Positions 1 through 5,577 of a DNA stretch of 5,577 nt are shown here, one piece after another. The DNA lies in NCBI GenBank assembly GCA_007122815.1, contig SKSV01000216.1:1-5577 (forward strand), in the 5' to 3' direction. The position numbers and the translations under genes are program-made. How positions within the stretch are numbered: the first letter of the stretch is position 1; every line of letters begins with the position of its first letter. Under the pieces are notes generated by a model that had not been told where the DNA came from, did not search any database, and worked only from the letters and a program-made list of their open reading frames with translations. Origin of the DNA: Trueperaceae bacterium (lineage in GTDB: Bacteria; Deinococcota; Deinococci; Deinococcales; Trueperaceae).

Positions 1-102
1 CAGCACCGCCACTACCTCGCCCTGCTCCACCTCGAGGTCGATCCCGTCGAGAGCCCGAACCTCTCCGTAACGCTTGGTCACGCCTCTCATCTCGACTACC
101 AC
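1..102 (-). CDS. ABC transporter ATP-binding protein, N-terminal 34 residues (cut by window edge)
   Basis: Read on the minus strand from a GTG at 102, this frame encodes the start of an ABC ATPase. Visible are the beta-strand opening VVVEMRGVTKRYG, the A-loop tyrosine in KRYG (residue 12) that stacks on the ATP adenine in this family, then RALDGIDLEVEQGEVVAVL, which normally leads straight into the Walker A loop. Walker A itself lies beyond the window edge. The GTG start is supported by a strong AGGAGG at 111-116, eight bases upstream; an in-frame ATG at 90 is a second option. The 'RALDGIDLEVEQGE' wording is common in exporter and ABC-2-type ATPases, but the substrate cannot be told from this stub. 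It lies 166 bp downstream of the glycosyltransferase on the same strand, with a hairpin between, so cotranscription is uncertain. Confidence 0.85.
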   Translation of the reverse strand, partial: MVVEMRGVTKRYGEVRALDGIDLEVEQGEVVAVL

Positions 103-110
103 TGGCGCCA

Positions 111-116
111 CCTCCT
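111..116 (-). promoter_or_regulatory. Shine-Dalgarno for the ABC ATPase
   Basis: The minus strand reads AGGAGG here, a full match to the core anti-Shine-Dalgarno complement, eight bases before GTG at 102. This decides the GTG start over the in-frame ATG at 90, which would be 20 bases away. Confidence 0.7.
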
Positions 117-189
117 CGACCAGGAGCGTATGCCCGGGTCGTCCGATGGCACATCGCCGAGACGTCACCTGCATCGGGCGTGACTTCCG

Positions 190-216
190 GCACGCTCAGG
201 CTGCGGCTGAGCGCGC
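190..216 (-). terminator. Hairpin downstream of the glycosyltransferase gene, possible terminator
   Basis: On the minus strand GCGCGCTCAG (216-207) pairs with CTGAGCGTGC (199-190), giving ten base pairs including one G-U, around a seven-base loop. It sits 52 bases past the glycosyltransferase stop codon and before the ABC gene. No T-tract follows, so it is either a tractless terminator, as often seen in GC-rich genomes, or a stabilising 3' hairpin. The rest of the 103-268 spacer holds no recognisable gene; a TACGCT at 132-127 is a weak -10 candidate without a convincing -35. Confidence 0.45.
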
Positions 217-268
217 CTCCAGGACTTGCGGGCCGACGCCTCCCCTACGCGAGCAGGCCGCCTAAGCC

Positions 269-1552
269 TCAGGTCTTGAGCTGGGAGATCGCCTCGCGGT
301 ACAAGTCCTCGACCTGCCCTAGCCGCAGATCGACACTGAAGCGCACCGCGTTGTGCTGACCGGCGAGCCCCATGGCGCGTCGTCGTTCGGGGTCTCGCGC
401 CAGTGCCACCAGCGCACGGGCCAGTGCCGAGCTCCTCTCGGAACTGGGCCGTTCCTCCACGATGTGACCATCCACGCCGTCGGTGATCGAGTCGCCCACG
501 CCGGGAGCGGCCACCGCCACGACCGGAACTCCGCAGGCCAACGACTCGACGAGCACCAGGCCCTGCGTCTCCGTCTGCGAGGCGAAGAGGAAGACGTCGC
601 AGCCCTTCACGGCGGCCAGGGTCTCCAGCCGCGGACGCTGCCCGAGGAAGACCACGTGCCCGCGAAGGTCAGGTGCTTCGGCACGCTCTTGCAGGCCGCG
701 CGCTGAAGGGCCGTCACCGATGACGACCATCCGTAAGCGCGGCTCCTCGGAGCGCGCCAGCGCGAAGCCCTCAAGCACCGTCTCGACGCTCTTCTCCGGC
801 GCCAGCCTCCCCGCCGTGACGGCTACCACCGAGTCCGCCGGCCAGCCGTGCCGGGTGCGTTGGTCGGTGGGTTCGAGCTCCACTAGGCGCTTCGCGTCGA
901 TACCGGTTGGCACAGCCCGCACCAGCGGCTTGGCGCGCTCGCCCAAGCGCCCCCGAACGTCGGCCGCGAGGTCGGTCGAGGGAGCTATCACCGCGTCACA
1001 GCTGAGGGCGAAGCGGTCCAGGTAACGCGCCATGACCACCCCGCCGACGCTCGCGAAGGCGCTCAGGTAGTGGCGGTAGTCGGTGTAGCGGGTGTGCTGG
1101 GTCCACACCAGGGGCACGCCTGCGCGCCGGGCCACACGCCGTGCGAACAGACCCGCGACGAACGGGGATTGGGTGTGTATCACGTCCGGCTCGAAGGCCA
1201 ACGCCTTGCGGAGGGCTCGCTCCCCGCTCGTGGGCCAGGGCATGCGGTAGTCCTTCGGCACGGGCCGCGGCAGCTGGTACGAGGGGAGCCAGACGATCTC
1301 AGGATCTGGGCCGATCGCCCCCGTGGTGCCGACCTCGGCGCCCGCCTGCGGCCGCGGCGCCACCAGGAGCACGCTGTTCCCGCGTGCCCCCAAGCCCTTC
1401 ACCAGAACTTCGGTTGAAACCGTAACGCCGGACAGGTAGGGCAGGTAGCTCTCGGCAACGACCACAACGCGCAGTGCACGCGTGCCTGCACCGTGCCCGA
1501 CGTCACGGGCGCGCGCGTCTGGTACGTGGGCCGAGCGCCCGAGCGCCACCAC
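269..1552 (-). CDS. GT4-family glycosyltransferase (diacylglycerol glucosyltransferase / alpha-mannosyltransferase-like)
   Basis: A retaining GT-B glycosyltransferase that should move a sugar from a nucleotide donor to a membrane lipid or glycan acceptor on the cytoplasmic face. Numbered from GTG 1552 (427 residues), the N-terminal Rossmann domain opens at about residue 29 with VVVVAESYLPYLSGVTVST, the typical GT4 acceptor-side loop. IHTQSPF (125-131) and HTRYTDYRHY (153-162) resemble the HTQTEF and HTxYEDYxHY stretches of diacylglycerol 3-glucosyltransferases. The donor domain has GRLAPEK (248-254, with phosphate-binding Arg249 and Lys254), IGDGP, and the EX7E pair Glu328/Glu336 in TETQGLVLVE, followed by GVPVVAVAAPG. 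All hallmark residues are present, so it should be active. The same frame stays open to a GTG at 1672, adding 40 Ala/Arg/Gly-rich residues not expected in the family. I prefer GTG 1552 (or 1549), which has GGGGGTG just upstream. Lipid glucosylation is inferred; a GDP-mannose or other GT4 role remains possible. Confidence 0.88.
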   Translation of the reverse strand: MVALGRSAHVPDARARDVGHGAGTRALRVVVVAESYLPYLSGVTVSTEVLVKGLGARGNSVLLVAPRPQAGAEVGTTGAIGPDPEIVWLPSYQLPRPVPKDYRMPWPTSGERALRKALAFEPDVIHTQSPFVAGLFARRVARRAGVPLVWTQHTRYTDYRHYLSAFASVGGVVMARYLDRFALSCDAVIAPSTDLAADVRGRLGERAKPLVRAVPTGIDAKRLVELEPTDQRTRHGWPADSVVAVTAGRLAPEKSVETVLEGFALARSEEPRLRMVVIGDGPSARGLQERAEAPDLRGHVVFLGQRPRLETLAAVKGCDVFLFASQTETQGLVLVESLACGVPVVAVAAPGVGDSITDGVDGHIVEERPSSERSSALARALVALARDPERRRAMGLAGQHNAVRFSVDLRLGQVEDLYREAISQLKT

Positions 1553-1553
1553 G

Positions 1554-1679
1554 TCACACCCCCGAGAACGGGTTTCGGCGCCGCCCCGCTGCGCTCGCGA
1601 AGACGCCGCCGCAGCCGTGCCGTCCCCGGGATAGCAGCTCGGCAGAGCGTGCTGGGCGAAGCGAACCGTCACCCGCCAT
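1554..1679 (-). other. Possible 41-codon upstream reading frame overlapping the glycosyltransferase leader
   Basis: An ATG at 1679 opens a 41-codon minus-strand frame, beginning MAGDGSLRPARSAEL and ending in TGA at 1556-1554. One base separates this stop from GTG 1552, a preferred start of the glycosyltransferase, which is a geometry suited to translational coupling. A weak -10 (TATCGT, 1691-1686) would start the RNA at or next to the ATG, so it could be leaderless. It shows no motif or homology I recognise, and the same DNA is also open in the glycosyltransferase frame. It may be chance in GC-rich DNA. Confidence 0.2.
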
Positions 1680-1685
1680 GACGCA

Positions 1686-1712
1686 ACGATAGCACCGCAT
1701 CCCTGCCCGAAA
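1686..1712 (-). promoter_or_regulatory. Weak promoter candidate for the glycosyltransferase
   Basis: The minus strand carries TATCGT (1691-1686), four of six matches to a sigma-70 -10, with TTTCGG (1712-1707) as a poor -35 at a short 15-base spacer. It lies after the inverted repeat that probably ends the metY transcript and before the glycosyltransferase. Only the position and the -10 support it. Confidence 0.22.
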
Positions 1713-1724
1713 CGCTACGAGAGC

Positions 1725-1755
1725 GCGGGTGCCAGACCCAAGGCCTGGCACCCGC
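1725..1755 (-). terminator. 11-bp perfect inverted repeat, probable metY terminator
   Basis: GCGGGTGCCAG (1725-1735) and CTGGCACCCGC (1745-1755) are perfect reverse complements separated by nine bases. The structure begins 73 bases past the metY stop and lies before the glycosyltransferase, as expected for a transcript end. Neither side has a T-tract, so if it terminates it does so as a tractless GC hairpin. Being almost symmetrical, it could also be an operator for the glycosyltransferase promoter or a dispersed genomic repeat. Confidence 0.55.
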
Positions 1756-1769
1756 TAGGGTAGGTTCCC

Positions 1770-1814
1770 TCGGCCGCTCGCCGCGGGACCGCTCTCCGCC
1801 GGCCCGCTCTCCGC
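1770..1814. repeat. Three tandem 15-bp units just past metY
   Basis: On the minus strand the units are GCGGAGAGCGGGCCG (1814-1800), GCGGAGAGCGGTCCC (1799-1785) and GCGGCGAGCGGCCGA (1784-1770). The first two differ at two positions near the end; the third is more diverged. They follow the metY stop by 14 bases and lie in the 3' untranslated region, so the five-codon period probably has no coding meaning here. Slippage in GC-rich DNA is the simplest origin. Confidence 0.6.
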
Positions 1815-1828
1815 CGCCGCCACCTGGT

Positions 1829-3515
<1,687 letters not shown>

Positions 3516-3536
3516 CGTGCCGCCGTTGGCGGCACG
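3516..3536 (-). promoter_or_regulatory. 9-bp hairpin directly abutting the riboswitch
   Basis: CGTGCCGCC (3516-3524) and GGCGGCACG (3528-3536) are perfect reverse complements around a three-base spacer. On the minus strand the hairpin ends at the base before riboswitch P1, so it would stack coaxially on P1 at the very 5' end of the transcript if the predicted promoter is right. It may protect the 5' end or insulate aptamer folding. As DNA it could also be an operator. Confidence 0.45.
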
Positions 3537-3544
3537 TGGGAGGG

Positions 3545-3574
3545 AGTACACCACGAACCGGCCACGCCCGACAA
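3545..3574 (-). promoter_or_regulatory. Promoter candidate for the riboswitch-metY transcript
   Basis: The minus strand has TTGTCG (3574-3569) and TGTACT (3550-3545), each four of six matches to sigma-70 consensus, with an 18-base spacer. Transcription would begin near 3538-3540, immediately before the 9-bp hairpin and the aptamer, which is where an S-box mRNA should start. Position supports it more than sequence strength. Confidence 0.45.
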
Positions 3575-3611
3575 GCTCGACCGGATCAGCGCCCAGCGCG
3601 GTGGCTGAGGT

Positions 3612-3910
3612 GTGGATCCCGACGGCGCCATGGATGCCTGGGGCATGGCGAGCGCGCAGAGCGCCGAGGCGCCGTCGAACCTCGGCAGCAACATCACCTA
3701 CCCGGCGTACGGCTGGCAGGGCCAGAAGAGTACGTTGCTCGGGTACTACAACTTCGACAGCAACGCGATCGAGGTCATCGCCATGTCGCCCGAGGAGCGC
3801 ATCCGTTACGCGCTCGACCTCGGCAAGAAGGTCCACGGCGACGTCTAAGAGCACGAGTTCGAGGCTGGCTTCTCGGTCGCCTGGCACCTGGTCCCGTCGT
3901 CACTGGCGCG
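3612..3910 (+). pseudogene. Remnant of a flavin monoamine oxidase / L-amino acid oxidase
   Basis: One plus-strand frame reads SNLGSNITYPAYGWQG, then TLLGYYNFDSNAIEV, SPEERIRYALDLGKKVHGDV, a TAA stop at 3846-3848, and beyond the stop EHEFEAGFSVAWHLVPSSLA in the same frame. The order GYYNF, SPEERI..AL..G.KVH, E.EFE.G.SVAWH.VP matches the C-terminal half of FAD-dependent amine oxidases, where a tyrosine often occupies the stop position. Homology does not extend upstream past a stop at 3606-3608, nor past about 3910. About 100 residues of a protein normally near 450-500 remain, with no FAD-binding GxGxxG and no C-terminal FAD motif. It is therefore a truncated, stop-interrupted relic. It lies opposite the metY promoter and ends 28 bases before the hydrolase start. 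Family assignment is from recalled motifs and is moderately sure. Confidence 0.6.
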
Positions 3911-3927
3911 GCGCTCGCCGAGCGGCC

Positions 3928-3931
3928 AGGA
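3928..3931 (+). promoter_or_regulatory. Ribosome binding site for the hydrolase
   Basis: AGGA lies seven bases before ATG 3939 and is followed by ATGGGGTC. The match is modest, but it is the only one placed for this start. The ATG at 3931 inside the element is in another frame and leads nowhere recognisable. Confidence 0.4.
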
Positions 3932-3938
3932 TGGGGTC

Positions 3939-5577
3939 ATGCACACGTCGTCTCCCCATCAACTCGACGGGACATCCGGCACGGATCGCCCCCGTGGCGA
4001 CACGGTCAGGCTCGCGCTCGGCTGGGGCGCGCGGATCGGCCTGGTGGCGCTCTCGGTATGGTTCGGCAGCGCCCTGCAGCTGCCCTTCGGACCCGTCGTC
4101 GACCTGCTGATCGGTGCTGCCCTCGGCCTAGCGCTGCTCGGTTTGGGCGCTCTGACCTGGGGGCTGGTGCGGTGGATCACCGTGGACTGGGTGCGCGTGC
4201 TAGGCAGCGCGGTCCTGGTCGCCACCGCCGGCGCCGCCATCCTGCTGCTCGGCTTCAGCGGCCTGGCACCGCTGGTGGCGGCGGTGACGTGGGGTGTGTG
4301 GGGCGGGAGCGGGATCGCCCTCGCCGTGATCGTCGTGATGCTCAGGCGCATGGTGCGCGATACGGGCGAGCGTCCCCGCCGGCACCTGGTGCCGGTGCTG
4401 ATCATCGTCGGGGCCGCCGGCCTGGCGACCGCGCTGATGCTCTGGTGGTGGACCCCCGGCGCCCCCGACGACGTCTCACCGCTGGTGGCCGGCAGCGCCC
4501 CTGCGCTCTCACTCCCCGATCCGGGCGAGCGCGGTCCACTGCCTGTCGCCACGCTCCGCTACGGCAGCGGTACACCGGGCTGGCGCAGCGAGTACGGTCG
4601 CGAGGCAGGGCTCCACACCGCCCCGGTCGATCTCGCCGACCTGGTGTCGCTCGGCCCCGTGGCAGGCGTCGTGCGACCATGGGCCCTCGGCGCCGGGCTC
4701 GACGCGGTGCCGCGCAACGCCGTGGTGTGGTACCCAGCGGAGGGCGCCGGGCCGCACCCGCTCGTCCTCGTCGCCCACGGCAACGCCAACGCGTTCATCG
4801 CCAGCGAGGACGGCTACGGCTGGCTCGGTGAGCACCTCGCATCTCACGGCTTCGTGGTGGCATCGATCGACGCGAGCGCGTTCAACGCCGTGCCGCTGAT
4901 CGGCGGCCTACGGGGCGAGAACGACGCGCGAGCCCTGCTGATGCTCGCGCACCTGCAGCTCTGGTCCGAGTGGGAGGCGAACGCGGCCCCGGGGTTGCCG
5001 CGCGTCGACCTCGACCGGGTGGCGCTCGTCGGCCACTCGCGCGGCGGCGAGGCGGCCGCGATCGCCGCTGAGCTCGACCGCATCGGCCGACTGCCCGACG
5101 ACGCGCTGGAACCGCTAGCCGAGCGCGTTGGCGGGCCGTACGGCGTTCGCGCCGTCGTGGCCTTCGCGCCGTCCGACGGCCAGTTCCGCGTCGGCGACAG
5201 CCCAACGGCCCTCGTGGGGGTCGATTACCTCGTGCTACAGGGCGGCTTCGATGCCGACGTGAGCAGCTTCGTGGGGGAGCGGCAGTTTGAACGGACCGTC
5301 CCGGGCGAGGGCGGGCTGAAGGCGGCGGTGTACGTCCATCAGGCCAACCACGGCCAGTTCAACGACGCGTGGGGGCGCGTCGACCTGATGCCACCGCTCG
5401 GCGCTCTCCTACGCGTTGGCGCCGTGATGCCCCTCGAGGACCAGCAGCGCGCCGCGGCAGTCTTGGTCCACGCGTTCCTCAGGTCCAGCCTGCTGGAGGA
5501 GGAAGGGTATCGCGCTCTCTTCACCGACCTCCGCCACGGCGCCCACTGGCTCCCGCCTGCGTCCTACGTGCTCAGGA
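3939..5577 (+). CDS. Membrane-anchored alpha/beta hydrolase, 3' end outside the window
   Basis: The frame from ATG 3939 stays open to the window edge (546 codons seen). Residues about 26-46, 53-78, 86-110, 113-135 and 149-171 are five hydrophobic segments. Basic stretches (RWITVDWVR between segments 2 and 3; RRMVRDTGERPRRH between 4 and 5) suggest those loops are cytoplasmic, which places the catalytic domain outside. That domain begins near residue 250. VLVAHGNANAF (His280-Gly281) forms the oxyanion strand; EDGYGWLGEHLASHGFVVASID and RGENDARALLML follow; GHSRGGEA gives nucleophile Ser367. FAPSDGQF, LQGGFDADVSSF (Asp438 or Asp440 as acid) and ANHGQFN (His471) complete the triad. This matches an uncharacterised bacterial alpha/beta hydrolase family related to dienelactone hydrolases and acetyl-xylan-type esterases. 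Substrate is unknown; an ester or lipid at the envelope is plausible. The true C terminus and any extra domain are unseen. It diverges from metY, and I see no clear own promoter. Confidence 0.85.
   Translation, partial: MHTSSPHQLDGTSGTDRPRGDTVRLALGWGARIGLVALSVWFGSALQLPFGPVVDLLIGAALGLALLGLGALTWGLVRWITVDWVRVLGSAVLVATAGAAILLLGFSGLAPLVAAVTWGVWGGSGIALAVIVVMLRRMVRDTGERPRRHLVPVLIIVGAAGLATALMLWWWTPGAPDDVSPLVAGSAPALSLPDPGERGPLPVATLRYGSGTPGWRSEYGREAGLHTAPVDLADLVSLGPVAGVVRPWALGAGLDAVPRNAVVWYPAEGAGPHPLVLVAHGNANAFIASEDGYGWLGEHLASHGFVVASIDASAFNAVPLIGGLRGENDARALLMLAHLQLWSEWEANAAPGLPRVDLDRVALVGHSRGGEAAAIAAELDRIGRLPDDALEPLAERVGGPYGVRAVVAFAPSDGQFRVGDSPTALVGVDYLVLQGGFDADVSSFVGERQFERTVPGEGGLKAAVYVHQANHGQFNDAWGRVDLMPPLGALLRVGAVMPLEDQQRAAAVLVHAFLRSSLLEEEGYRALFTDLRHGAHWLPPASYVLR

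Noticed and set aside
353..1425. Several plus-strand frames of about 90-180 codons opposite the glycosyltransferase
   Set aside because: All are antisense to a gene with clear family motifs and show no motifs of their own.
4200..5205. Minus-strand frames opposite the hydrolase
   Set aside because: They are low-complexity Arg/Ala/Pro/Gly products of third-position G/C on the coding strand.

Overview
The window is a GC-rich bacterial chromosomal segment. Its coding regions favour G or C at third codon positions, start sites often use GTG, and hairpins generally lack T-tracts. No rRNA, tRNA or other taxonomic marker is present. The content (metY behind a SAM riboswitch, a lipid-type GT4 glycosyltransferase, a membrane-anchored alpha/beta hydrolase) would fit a high-GC Deinococcota, Chloroflexota or actinobacterial genome, but the phylum is a guess.

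Layout, left to right. Bases 1-102 (minus) hold the first 34 codons of an ABC transporter ATPase that runs off the left edge. Bases 103-268 are a spacer with a 10-bp hairpin. Bases 269-1552 (minus, possibly from 1672) encode a GT4 glycosyltransferase resembling diacylglycerol glucosyltransferases and GDP-mannose-type transferases. Bases 1553-1828 hold an optional 41-codon upstream reading frame, a weak promoter, an 11-bp inverted repeat that probably ends the metY transcript, and a 3 x 15-bp tandem repeat. Bases 1829-3133 (minus) encode O-acetylhomoserine sulfhydrylase (metY). Bases 3134-3938 contain no intact long gene. They hold the metY control region: a promoter near 3545-3574, a 9-bp hairpin, a SAM-I-type riboswitch at 3413-3515, a small reading frame with a strong Shine-Dalgarno at 3222-3305, and a GNRA-capped hairpin at 3168-3187. 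On the opposite strand the same interval carries a decayed flavin amine oxidase fragment (about 3612-3910). From 3939 to the right edge (plus) runs a hydrolase with five predicted membrane segments and a complete Ser-Asp-His set; its 3' end lies outside the window.

Working together: the best-supported circuit is methionine synthesis. MetY makes homocysteine from O-acetylhomoserine and sulfide, and its mRNA begins with a SAM sensor, so high SAM should lower MetY. The least conventional part is the roughly 280 nt between the aptamer and metY. It contains two further copies of the P1 closing strand and a translatable-looking 27-residue leader frame, so the switch may act through that small frame rather than directly on metY. 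The glycosyltransferase and ABC gene lie downstream on the same strand but look separately transcribed. The hydrolase diverges from metY and probably acts outside the membrane.
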